A DNA stretch of 64,000 bases from Syntrophaceae bacterium (GTDB lineage: Bacteria > Desulfobacterota > Syntrophia > Syntrophales > Smithellaceae), in the NCBI GenBank assembly GCA_018436925.1, contig JAHDKI010000026.1:102198-166197 (forward strand). Direction: 5' to 3'. Below the pieces are notes generated by a model. The model was not told where the DNA came from and did not search any database. It was given only the letters and a program-made list of their open reading frames with translations. Position numbers and translations under genes: made by a program. Positions 1 to 8,001 of the stretch are shown here, in pieces. Positions within the stretch are counted from its first letter, which is position 1. The number at the start of each line of letters is the position of its first letter.

Positions 1-346
1 CGCGCCATTCATCGAACAGCGCTTCGGAAACATCTTCAACCGCCTTGATGCGGTCGCGAACCTCGTTGGCCTTGTCTTCACTTCTTTGCAGGGTCGCGCT
101 CAGCTTCTTGTATTCTTTTTCCAAATCGCCGCCTTTGAAGTTGACCACGCTTTTAAACTGCTCCATAGCGGTGACGAACTGCTGCTTGGTTTCATTCTGG
201 GTATCGCGCGCCTTCTTGACCCGATCCACCATGATGTCGCGCTTATGCACGCCGACTTTCTCCATCGCATTGTAATACACGCCGCTGCATCCACACAGAA
301 GAATCAAAAACACTGAAATGAAGAACGCCTTGATTTGAATAGGCAT
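1..346 (-). CDS. DUF2959-family lipoprotein, C-terminus beyond the window
   Basis: The frame starts at the ATG ending at 346, with AAGGAGG seven bases upstream, and runs off the left edge after 115 codons. The N-terminus is a lipoprotein signal: a short charged start, a hydrophobic stretch and a lipobox ending in LLCGC. The mature part (YYNAMEKVGVHKRDIMVDRV followed by a long charged helix) matches what I know of the DUF2959 family, small coiled-coil lipoproteins of unknown role found in Proteobacteria. It should sit in the inner or outer membrane facing the periplasm. Family assignment rests on recognition of the conserved N-terminal segment; function is unknown. Confidence 0.8.
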   Translation of the reverse strand, partial: MPIQIKAFFISVFLILLCGCSGVYYNAMEKVGVHKRDIMVDRVKKARDTQNETKQQFVTAMEQFKSVVNFKGGDLEKEYKKLSATLQRSEDKANEVRDRIKAVEDVSEALFDEWR

Positions 347-664
347 CCGGGCCCTCCTTTATTCATCATGCGCCGAAGATACGGCAGATCCATCTCAGCC
401 GTCAGGCACGATTTCTTTTTTAGCCTTTTTAATCTTGACGATCACATCTGTCAATCATCAAGACCCCCAACTGTTTCGCCGGGGCGATTTTGAACATAAC
501 CCTATTCGGGCATTCGTCTTTCCTTCCCCATCCATCCAAATAGCCTTCTTGGGCGCTTTTTCGACGCTTAAGGGTGTCGAATATTCTTACAATGACGAAA
601 GCAGCCTTTATCCTGCATATCATAAGCATTTAGATTCTAAGCAACTTTTTGCATATGCCAGGCA
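347..664. other. intergenic region without a supported gene
   Basis: Divergent spacer between the DUF2959 lipoprotein and the PEP-CTERM gene. Short open frames exist on both strands (429-629 minus, 435-674 plus) but they overlap each other and lack ribosome binding sites or recognisable domains. The right end carries the sigma-54-like promoter listed separately. Confidence 0.5.
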
Positions 665-680
665 TGGCACATGAAATGCA
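665..680 (+). promoter_or_regulatory. sigma-54 (RpoN)-type promoter candidate
   Basis: TGGCACATGAAATGCA matches the -24/-12 consensus TGGCACN5TTGCA with correct GG-to-GC spacing and one mismatch (A for the first T of TTGCA). The predicted start lies about 55 bases before the PEP-CTERM gene. RpoN control of PEP-CTERM genes through PrsK/PrsR is known in other bacteria; its action here is inference. Confidence 0.5.
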
Positions 681-747
681 TCATTTGGCGGCAGTCATCA
701 ATTTTTATGTTTTTATGGAACCCAACTGATCTGAAGGAGGAAAAATC

Positions 748-1542
748 ATGTTAAAAAGAATCAGTTTTTTCCGTTTTGCCCTTTTGTTTATCATGTTTTT
801 TTTGTTGACATCGACAAATGCACTGGCCTACTCGGTCTACGGACAATATTCCGTCTATTTTCAAACGGGGTATGACGGCGTTGCCGATCTCTCTCAGGAC
901 ATCGCTTTAGCGGATTCCCCTTCAACGCCACTGGCTTATGAATATTCCTACTCAACCAACCTTCAGAGCACGGCATCGGCAAAAGCCGGATTCTGGGGAT
1001 TCGGGGATGCAGAAAACTGGTCTGCCTGGCTGACCGATGGCACAGGGGTCAGTCAATCTCATCCGAATGAAACATTTACCGATCCGGCGGTCATGACAAT
1101 CAGTTTCGATATTTTTATTGAAGGTGAGGGATCCCTCTTACACACCGCCTGGTATGATGCAATGTATTTGCAGGGTGTCGTGGGCACAGGAGGCTATGTT
1201 GAATTTATCGGGAAAAACGATCTGTATGTGGGACAAGGCGGAACAGAAACCTACAACAGCACGGTGGAATTGAACTACAAAAAAGACACCGTGGGTGATT
1301 TCTATCTTTATATTCAGCAGTCCGGTTGTGACTACGGTGATCCAAGTTGTTATCAGGAACTTTATGGAGCCGACGATTACCTGCACCTGGTAGGAACCTA
1401 TACCTTTATCGCCAAAAACGACGGCGGTCCCAGCGCCATTTCCTTTACGCCGGAGCCGCCTCCGGTTCAAACGCCTGAACCGGCAACGCTGTTGCTTTTG
1501 GCCCTGGGGCTTTTGGGGATTGTGCGGTTGAAAAGAAAATGA
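748..1542 (+). CDS. PEP-CTERM sorting domain-containing secreted protein
   Basis: A 264-residue exported protein. The start has GGAGG seven bases upstream and is followed by a typical signal peptide (charged start, about 15 hydrophobic residues, cleavage near ALA-YS). The C-terminus is a canonical PEP-CTERM signal: the Pro-Glu-Pro motif in TPEPATLL, a hydrophobic helix and a basic end RLKRK. Such proteins are recognised by exosortase (EpsH/XrtA) and released to the surface or matrix. The middle, rich in Tyr, Gly, Ser and Asp, is not a domain I recognise. No exosortase gene lies in the window. The gene stands alone between a sigma-54-like promoter and a strong terminator, so it is probably monocistronic. 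Confidence 0.9.
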   Translation: MLKRISFFRFALLFIMFFLLTSTNALAYSVYGQYSVYFQTGYDGVADLSQDIALADSPSTPLAYEYSYSTNLQSTASAKAGFWGFGDAENWSAWLTDGTGVSQSHPNETFTDPAVMTISFDIFIEGEGSLLHTAWYDAMYLQGVVGTGGYVEFIGKNDLYVGQGGTETYNSTVELNYKKDTVGDFYLYIQQSGCDYGDPSCYQELYGADDYLHLVGTYTFIAKNDGGPSAISFTPEPPPVQTPEPATLLLLALGLLGIVRLKRK

Positions 1543-1566
1543 AATAGAAATCAATCGATCAGATAC

Positions 1567-1608
1567 AAAAAAAGGATGGCAAAGCGACGGCATGCCATCC
1601 TTTTTTTT
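1567..1608 (+). terminator. rho-independent terminator (bidirectional)
   Basis: GGATGGCA at 1574-1581 pairs with TGCCATCC at 1593-1600. The stem is flanked by an A-tract on the left and a run of eight T on the right, so it can end the PEP-CTERM transcript and also act on the opposite strand, facing hypA. Confidence 0.85.
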
Positions 1609-1845
1609 GCTCCTCACAGCATGCGCCTGTAAAAACCGGAAAAACGGTCAAAACGCCGGCCGGGCGATCCTTAACATAATACCCCCAAGCCCCCCTCTTG
1701 CCCGCTCATTTCAGGTGTGTCGTATGACCTCGCGCCACCTCTCACAACTTTCAGGTTATGAGCTGGCCAGGTTATTCGCGACAGCGCCGGAAAGACGTTT
1801 CGGACATTCACGCAAACCATCGAACGGGCGCACCCTTTCCCGGAT

Positions 1846-2202
1846 TCAAATCACCTCAATGCCTTCGATCTGAAACTTTGTTCCGGACACCAGTGTGTAA
1901 TTTTGCGACGAGCAAACCGGGCAGACAATCTCTTCTCCGGCGTAGCTTGCGCGGTCGATTTCAAAATCTTTTTCGCAATCGGCGCAGCGGCACACGATGG
2001 GGTCGCAAATCACCAGAATCTCGGCATCAGCCGCAATGGTCCCCCGGCTGATGTAGCGGAAATAGTGTTCAATCCATTCCTTCTGAATGTCGCGAAGCGC
2101 CCCCAGTCTGAGCACAATGGTGACCACTTTCGTGGAATTCGTCCGTTCGGCGTAGGCCAGCGCCGTATCCAGGATATTCTGCGTCAGGGGAAGCTCGTGC
2201 AT
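1846..2202 (-). CDS. hypA: hydrogenase maturation nickel metallochaperone HypA
   Basis: A 118-residue HypA/HybF protein that helps deliver nickel to NiFe hydrogenase. The conserved N-terminus MHELPLTQ provides the nickel-binding start (His2), and two CxxC pairs (CADC and CPVC) form the zinc ribbon. The frame is open further upstream, but the family start MHEL is clearly the one at 2202. It begins 7 bases after the stop of the ferredoxin-like gene, so the two are probably cotranscribed. No hydrogenase structural genes are visible in the window. Confidence 0.93.
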   Translation of the reverse strand: MHELPLTQNILDTALAYAERTNSTKVVTIVLRLGALRDIQKEWIEHYFRYISRGTIAADAEILVICDPIVCRCADCEKDFEIDRASYAGEEIVCPVCSSQNYTLVSGTKFQIEGIEVI

Positions 2203-2209
2203 GGCTGGC

Positions 2210-3325
2210 CTAGGGTTTGGCTTTGGCGGCCAGTCTGGCCTTGTCGATTTCGGCCCGTTCCAGCCCCATCCGTTCCTGGTTGTCGAAGAACTTGTCATCC
2301 AGGGGAAGCATCAACTGATCGTCGGGCTTTCTCTCCAGAATCAGCGCATCGGCGGGACAGGTCGTCACGCATAACCCGCAGCCGAAACATTTGTCGCGGT
2401 CGAAAATCACTTTCTCGTCCGGACCGAGGCTCATGGCCTTCATCGGACAGCGCTCGACGCAGGCGCCGCAGTCAATACAGGCCTCGTTGTCTTTCACGCA
2501 TTTATAGTTGCTCCAGGTTTCAAATCCCGTGCCGCGGGATATTTTGGCGGCCATCAGAAAGCCGCAGTGGCACTTGGCGCAATTGCAAAACCCCGAAGAA
2601 GTTTTCGCATGCGACGCCTGGAGAAAATGACCGGCCTGGTCGTCATGGCGCAAAATGTCCAGCGTCTGCTGCACGGTCAGCACGCGCGGCCGTCCGAGGT
2701 TGGTTTCCAGGCTGTATTCGGCGGCCTTGCCGAACATGATGCAGACGTTCATTTCGTCCACGCAGGAACAGCGCTTTTTGGCAAACGTGGCCACCTTGCG
2801 GCACGCGCAGTCCGTGGCGGCAATGAGCGTCTGCTTTTGAATGATGCTTTCAATATCGTCATAGTCGAGAATTTTTCCGTCCCGGACGGCGTCGGCGCGA
2901 ATCGGAACGATGCGGGCGATGGGAATATGATAATCCATCAGGACTTTCCCGTATGCTTCCATGTAGAAGCGACCCATGTTCACAGCGTCTTCCTGATCGA
3001 TGCGGTCCACGTTGAATTCCCAGATGCCGTGGATGAAGGGAATGATGCGGTATTTCTTTTCGGCCCCTTCGCGCTCGAAATACAAAAGCCCCCGGTGGGC
3101 CATCGATTCAAGCTTGCGTGCCGTTTCCGCAGCGTCCATTCCCAGATCGGCCGCAACCTGGGCGGGCGTTTGCAGGCCGCGTTTCATCCGGATGAACAGA
3201 TCCGCATCCTCGGGCGAAAAGACTTTTTTCAAAAAGACCATTTCAGAGCCTTTTTCCGTTTTGGGATAGCCCTTGGTCAAAGAATCCAGTTTCTGTCTTA
3301 GCCGTTCGTAAATCTCTTCCGCCAT
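2210..3325 (-). CDS. winged-helix / multi-cysteine 4Fe-4S ferredoxin-type protein
   Basis: A 371-residue cytoplasmic iron-sulfur protein. The N-terminal 100 residues look like a winged helix (TPAQVAADLGMDAAETARKL followed by a wing). The middle has two unusual cysteine clusters, around CACR...CSC...C and CNCAKCHC. The C-terminal part carries two classical 4Fe-4S motifs, CIDCGACVERCP and CFGCGLCVTTCP. A good ribosome binding site (GAAGGAG) precedes the ATG. Similar proteins are common in sulfate reducers and syntrophs and are usually annotated simply as 4Fe-4S binding protein; the substrate is unknown. The tight coupling to hypA suggests a link to hydrogen metabolism, which is inference. Confidence 0.8.
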   Translation of the reverse strand: MAEEIYERLRQKLDSLTKGYPKTEKGSEMVFLKKVFSPEDADLFIRMKRGLQTPAQVAADLGMDAAETARKLESMAHRGLLYFEREGAEKKYRIIPFIHGIWEFNVDRIDQEDAVNMGRFYMEAYGKVLMDYHIPIARIVPIRADAVRDGKILDYDDIESIIQKQTLIAATDCACRKVATFAKKRCSCVDEMNVCIMFGKAAEYSLETNLGRPRVLTVQQTLDILRHDDQAGHFLQASHAKTSSGFCNCAKCHCGFLMAAKISRGTGFETWSNYKCVKDNEACIDCGACVERCPMKAMSLGPDEKVIFDRDKCFGCGLCVTTCPADALILERKPDDQLMLPLDDKFFDNQERMGLERAEIDKARLAAKAKP

Positions 3326-3573
3326 GAATGAACTCCTTCAGACTGTATTTTCCGCCCGCAACCGGGAATATTCAGACCTTACCGTGAACCCTTTCGCCAT
3401 TTCGGATGGATCATCGAACTGCGAAAAAGCCCGAACCGCCGCAACACAAAACGTAAAAAAGGCGCTTGACGAGTCTTAATCTAAAGGCAGGCCGGATTTC
3501 AAGCACGAATCGAATAATCTTCCGACATGCAAGCGGGAATCCCGAATTCGTCCGAATATTTCACAACCCGGCC

Positions 3574-4167
3574 CTATGCCTCATCGGATAAGGCAAGCCA
3601 TCCGCTTTTTTCCAGATGGTTTTCCAGCCACAGGCCGATCGCTTCGGCAATCACCTCGTGCCCCCGCGCGTTGGGATAACGGGTATCGCTTCCCACCAGT
3701 TGCGCGCTCGTCAACTGATGCTCGCTTAGATAAGACGCCCAGTAAGTATGAACCGGAATCAGATGGCAATGCAAATCCTGCGAGACAATGCGCAGCGAGC
3801 GGTAGAAAATATCGACCGACGCCATGTCTTCCGGATGATCAAAGGTGTGGCAGGTGGCGAGAAACAGGGCCGGGTTGAACCGTTCACGGGCAAGACGCAC
3901 CATCTGCACCAGGTTCTCCTGAAACTCCGAGCGGTAAACGCAGGCAAACGCGTCATCCACGCCGAAATGCAGCAAAAGCAGCTCCGGGCGAAAGGGGTCG
4001 ATATCCTCGCTGAATGTGCCGATCCCGTCAAAAGACGTCTGTTGAAAACGGGAACGGTTGATCACCTCGATCCCCCGGGGGCGAAGCCGGTCTTGAAGAA
4101 TATCGGCATAGCCTCTTTGCGCCGCATGCCCGGCCGCAACGCTTCCGCCGCGAATCAGCAGTTTCAT
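3574..4167 (-). CDS. SGNH/GDSL-type hydrolase
   Basis: A 197-residue cytoplasmic protein of the SGNH hydrolase superfamily. Block I is RGGSVAAGH with the nucleophile Ser9 (GGS instead of GDS); block III is FGVDDAF; the C-terminal HPNARGH-like block reads YPNARGHEVIAEAI and supplies the His. The usual DxxH aspartate is not obvious (Asn at that place), so catalysis is likely but not certain. The start at 4167 is chosen because AGGAGG lies seven bases upstream; an upstream ATG in frame has no such site. Substrate unknown (esterase or lipase-like). Confidence 0.75.
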   Translation of the reverse strand: MKLLIRGGSVAAGHAAQRGYADILQDRLRPRGIEVINRSRFQQTSFDGIGTFSEDIDPFRPELLLLHFGVDDAFACVYRSEFQENLVQMVRLARERFNPALFLATCHTFDHPEDMASVDIFYRSLRIVSQDLHCHLIPVHTYWASYLSEHQLTSAQLVGSDTRYPNARGHEVIAEAIGLWLENHLEKSGWLALSDEA

Positions 4168-4521
4168 CCCTGCCCTCCTGTCGTTGGGGGAAAGCATTAC
4201 CTGATTTTCGGGATTTAATCAAAGGGCCGCCGTCGCTTCGGAAGGCGATTGTATAAAATGGTGCAAGCGTTTTTCATGGCCGCGTCTTCTGCCCTGCCCG
4301 TAAACAACCGATGCCATCATGCCAGAAATAAGCAGACCATCTCCATAACCATTGTTTCTCAGTCACCCCGCCCTTGATGGGCGGGGCCGGGGGCGGGTGG
4401 TTCAATGCAAAATCCCGATCATACGTAAACAGCTTGTAAAATCCTGCTCATCGAACTTTAACTTAAGACCTGAGGGGCATATCCCCTTTTCACTTTTTCC
4501 CGAATTTTCGTCAGAACGGAT
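4168..4521. other. intergenic region with a GC-rich hairpin
   Basis: No supported gene. CCCCGCCC at 4366-4373 and GGGCGGGG at 4379-4386 form a perfect 8-bp hairpin with loop TTGAT. There is no T-tract on either side, so it is not a classical terminator. Confidence 0.4.
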
Positions 4522-4821
4522 TCAGTTTAACATTTTGCCGGCGCGCTCTTTCAATGCCTCTTCCACTTTTTTGAAGTAATCAGTGCTTTCAGCCACGTAA
4601 ACATGCCGGACCTGGGCTTTCAGTTTGTGTATGTACGATATGACCTTTTCCACACCGCCCGGGTCCACACCGCCGGTTGACGTGAATGACCCGTAAAATT
4701 CATAGTAGTTTCCATCCTCGAAAACCAAAAAGACCTGGTCTGAGGGCTGCCCGCGTTCCTTCTGGGCCACCACAACGGCGCTGATCCGCCTGCCGACAAT
4801 TTGCCTGACCGCGTCTTTCAT
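4522..4821 (-). CDS. conserved hypothetical protein, 99 aa
   Basis: A small soluble protein with no signal peptide or membrane segment. It is supported by a strong ribosome binding site (AAAGGAGG five bases upstream of the ATG) and by a protein-like composition. An alternating strand/helix pattern is visible (a beta-rich N-terminal half around VFLVFEDGNYYEFYG, then a helical C-terminus with KKVEEALKERAG). I do not recognise the family. It stands alone, with no close neighbours in the same direction. Confidence 0.65.
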   Translation of the reverse strand: MKDAVRQIVGRRISAVVVAQKERGQPSDQVFLVFEDGNYYEFYGSFTSTGGVDPGGVEKVISYIHKLKAQVRHVYVAESTDYFKKVEEALKERAGKMLN

Positions 4822-5238
4822 TGATGCCTCCTTTACCGTGTATCAGATCCTCTGAACCTGCCGGGTCGATCCCGTGCGACTCTATCAGCAATCCGCAGCG
4901 CTTCAGTTTGCCTATTTCATCTGTTTGATCATTCAACGCGCAAAGGCTTCATGCCTCATCAAGGCGCTTATTGCTTCTTATAACAAAACTGGTAGGACAT
5001 TTCGTGTCTCAGGGAAAAATATTTAACCGACGCCCGGCCAAATGGCTCGGGCGGCTTCCAGGCCAACCCAACCACCCCGGAAATGCATCGAATCAAATAC
5101 CGCCGCGGGTCTTTCGTAAAGTGCGATTAAGGATTGAGCCTGCAGCTAGAGACATTAAAGGTCTAATGAATGCACCTGAATCGATGAATTACTTAACAAT
5201 TTAAGGGCGTCCCAATTATTCCTCGTCCCAATTATTCC
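4822..5238. other. intergenic boundary of the restriction island with a 16-bp tandem repeat
   Basis: No gene is supported. The 77-codon frame at 4971-5204 has no ribosome binding site and no recognisable features. The right end carries a perfect tandem duplication, CGTCCCAATTATTCCT at 5208-5223 and again at 5224-5239, abutting the stop codon of the nuclease-like gene. This marks the downstream edge of the AT-rich restriction island. Confidence 0.5.
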
Positions 5239-6672
5239 TTATGAATAATGCACCGCATTAAAGTATTCTGAAGCCTTAGAATCAATCTGTTTTCTATTAT
5301 TATCTCTTATTAAAGTAAGCAGTTCGATGATTCTTGCATCATTCAAATACATAATAAGCCCTCTGCCATCCTTAAATGTGTCTACACATCTTTTTAAGAA
5401 GAGTTTCTCATCTTCAAAACTGCGGCAGCACATGATGCCAACTACACCTCTGTCACGTGAAAACCTACCGGACAATTGATCTATTTCTGGATTCGCAATG
5501 TCAGTTTTATAATTCTTACATTCGATTGAAATAAACGGACAGTGCAACTTACGAATTTCGTGCAATCTTCTAAAGATGCCAGCTTTTGCGCCGTTTTCCA
5601 TCACAATATCTATGCGCTTTCGTCCATCATGTATTTCCTTTTCTTTTCTTGGGTAGATAAGATATGGATAAAAAATAAATTCTAAGACACCCAGCATAAG
5701 ATTATGATACGAAGAAGCATAATCTGACCCTGTCGGAATATTCTGCAAAGCAAGTAAAAGCATGTCTGCTAATAAATGTTCATCTTCAGAACCTGCGTTT
5801 ATTTCATTATGATTTTCTTCCAATTTATTTAAATCCGCCCTGTATTTTTCAAGCACTTTGGGATTGTTTTTTGAAAAATCAAATAAAAATTCCTTTGAAA
5901 AAGGGTATTTTGCTTTAAGATCTTTTTTATAAACAACCTTTCTACCATTCTTTAGTGTCCTAACAAGGCTGCTTCTGGCAGATAAATTCTCTACTTGTAA
6001 ATAATTTAGTATATAGGAATTATAATATTCGCCAGAATCATAATCCAATGAATATCGTGCGATAAATTTAGGAATTAAGAGAATAGGTTTATTTTTGCAG
6101 ATTGGTAGTTTGTAATAATCACTCACCCATGAATTCTCCTCCGGCGAAAAAAAAGGAGGCAGTGGTACTTGTTGAAGCGGAATATTATGAAGATTACATT
6201 GTTCAATGGTATACTCTTCTAATTTTTTGCGAATAATATTTGTTGTAAGATCAGATATCTTATCCCTACTTATACCGTCGATCATCAATTCGCATTCTTC
6301 TAAGGATGAAAGGAAACCTGTTTTAACCGCAGAAGAAGCACTTATTGCTTTGTAAAGTTGATCGGCTTGAAAGTGACCAATGCCAGCACCGTGTGGCCGA
6401 TTTTTCGAAAAACCAAGATGTGTTTCATTTGGTTCTTTTAAATAGAGCAGTAATTCTTTCGCCTTATTATCATTTTTTGAGCGTATACTTTCGACAATTA
6501 ATTGAAAATAATATTTTATTAGTTCATGGCATGATGTGCTCCATGAATCTTTTCGTTGTGAAATGGCGTATGGATCGATAAAAAGAGGTATATCACTGTT
6601 AATAGGTACATCGATAAAATCAAGTTCAGCCTGACTTTTATTGAGACGAAATACTTTGGAAAATGTTGTCAT
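5239..6672 (-). CDS. restriction-system-associated protein with a PD-(D/E)XK-like nuclease motif
   Basis: A 477-residue protein encoded 72 bases after hsdS in the same direction, so it is probably the fourth gene of the type I restriction operon. The C-terminal part has the pattern of a restriction-type nuclease: RKRIDIVME, then about 25 residues later FISIECKNYKTD, giving the D...ExK core, followed by a conserved-looking helix (EIDQLSGRFSRDRG). The N-terminal 300 residues, with no transmembrane segments, are not a domain I recognise. The gene is clearly more AT-rich than the rest of the window, a sign of recent transfer. It could be an accessory nuclease or an independent defence gene; it is not part of a standard hsd system. 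Nuclease assignment is motif-based only. Confidence 0.7.
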   Translation of the reverse strand: MTTFSKVFRLNKSQAELDFIDVPINSDIPLFIDPYAISQRKDSWSTSCHELIKYYFQLIVESIRSKNDNKAKELLLYLKEPNETHLGFSKNRPHGAGIGHFQADQLYKAISASSAVKTGFLSSLEECELMIDGISRDKISDLTTNIIRKKLEEYTIEQCNLHNIPLQQVPLPPFFSPEENSWVSDYYKLPICKNKPILLIPKFIARYSLDYDSGEYYNSYILNYLQVENLSARSSLVRTLKNGRKVVYKKDLKAKYPFSKEFLFDFSKNNPKVLEKYRADLNKLEENHNEINAGSEDEHLLADMLLLALQNIPTGSDYASSYHNLMLGVLEFIFYPYLIYPRKEKEIHDGRKRIDIVMENGAKAGIFRRLHEIRKLHCPFISIECKNYKTDIANPEIDQLSGRFSRDRGVVGIMCCRSFEDEKLFLKRCVDTFKDGRGLIMYLNDARIIELLTLIRDNNRKQIDSKASEYFNAVHYS

Positions 6673-6744
6673 TTGGTACCCTCCAGATTATTCACTCCAA
6701 ATATAAATCGTTTCTAAGCGACAAAAATCATCTAACTTCTTTAT

Positions 6745-8001
6745 TCATGCTTTTCCTTCGAAAGCCTCGCGTAAAACCGACTGCATCAGCCTTTCGGATT
6801 TGTCTTTTCGTTCGGTGACTTGCTTTTCCAGTTCGTCAATCATGGACATCAGTTTATCCACACGCTCGACGATGGCTTGTTGCTCAGCAGAGGAAGGCAA
6901 GGCAATAATTATCGGATAAACACGTTTTCCAGAAATAACTGGCTGTGCGGTCTCTCTTGCCCTGTTTCTCAAATCCAAAGCAATTAAGAGTTTGACTAAC
7001 CAATTACTGTTTAAATACTGCTCAAAATAATATGTTATAAATGCATTATCTGTAATCCATGCACGTTCTGGTGTGACATGAACTGAGCCACAAAGAGCAC
7101 CGACTCTCCCAATAACAATAGTAGGTTTTTTAACATTGAATTTGTCATGATATCCGTTAATGCCGTTGCCTCCAAAGACAGGATAATCACCACCTTCTGT
7201 CATTTCCTTTGCCGTCAATCCATCGCCTGATGATATTTTTATCAAGTCACCTAGACGACACAAAACCCAGCTCCGTGGTAAATCGCATAGTTTTTCTGCA
7301 TCAGTAATTGGCGGCAGCGGTTTGTCTTTTTTGATTTTTCCTTCTTTTATCAGCCGTTCTTTTTCGGCTTTGATTTTTTCCAGCAGTTTTGATGCATGAT
7401 TTTCGCCGCTGATTAATTCGGGATGTCTCTTTCGCCAGTCCGCCGTCAACTTTCCTTCGATGGCTTCCTGGAGAACAGCTTGGCGAAGACGGGTAAGATA
7501 GGATGCCTGATTTGAAAATTCCTTTTGTAGTTTAACATGCGAATCAATCAGTTTATTAAACAATTCAATAAATGCTTTTTGTTTATCTATTGGCGGCACG
7601 GGCACTGTAATTTTGGCAATGTCTTTGATTGCCAGCGATACGTTTGCAGCACCTTTCATCAGCGGCACTATTTTTCGATCCTTATAAAATTGTAAATACC
7701 GGTGGAGAAATGCAGCTGACAGCGTCCGGGGGTTTTCAGGAATGACAGCGGCCAAAATAGAACCAAGCGCAAATTTACCGCTTTGATAATGCACATAGTT
7801 TAAAGTTTTTTTTCCATGACCTGTCGAAGATACCAGCGGAATGCACACGGCTTCGGTATCAAACTGAAAACTGTTGCATGATTTTCTTTCTGCGCCTGTG
7901 CTAACCAATGGATAATCACCGGGAATTGCACTGGCTAGACCCGTTACACCTTTCTCAATATGACAAAGCTCACCTATTGGTAAATGTGGATATTTATCCA
8001 T
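6745..8001 (-). CDS. hsdS: type I restriction-modification system specificity subunit S
   Basis: A 418-residue HsdS, which recognises the bipartite DNA target and bridges the M subunits. It shows the expected two-fold layout: a target recognition domain (residues 1-130), a conserved helical spacer containing RLRQAVLQEAIEGKLT, a second target domain (about 245-370) starting after LPRSWVLCRLGDL, and a closing helix with LMQSVLREAFEGKA. Its start overlaps the end of hsdM by 8 bases, indicating translational coupling. Length is normal for the family. The actual target sequence cannot be read from the protein. Confidence 0.93.
   Translation of the reverse strand: MDKYPHLPIGELCHIEKGVTGLASAIPGDYPLVSTGAERKSCNSFQFDTEAVCIPLVSSTGHGKKTLNYVHYQSGKFALGSILAAVIPENPRTLSAAFLHRYLQFYKDRKIVPLMKGAANVSLAIKDIAKITVPVPPIDKQKAFIELFNKLIDSHVKLQKEFSNQASYLTRLRQAVLQEAIEGKLTADWRKRHPELISGENHASKLLEKIKAEKERLIKEGKIKKDKPLPPITDAEKLCDLPRSWVLCRLGDLIKISSGDGLTAKEMTEGGDYPVFGGNGINGYHDKFNVKKPTIVIGRVGALCGSVHVTPERAWITDNAFITYYFEQYLNSNWLVKLLIALDLRNRARETAQPVISGKRVYPIIIALPSSAEQQAIVERVDKLMSMIDELEKQVTERKDKSERLMQSVLREAFEGKA

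Noticed and set aside
429..674. Two overlapping short frames on opposite strands
   Set aside because: No ribosome binding sites, no recognisable domains, and they are mutually exclusive.
4366..4386. GC-rich hairpin considered as a terminator
   Set aside because: No T-tract on either strand and no gene ends close by in the right direction.
4971..5204. 77-codon plus-strand frame near the island edge
   Set aside because: No ribosome binding site; composition is not protein-like.
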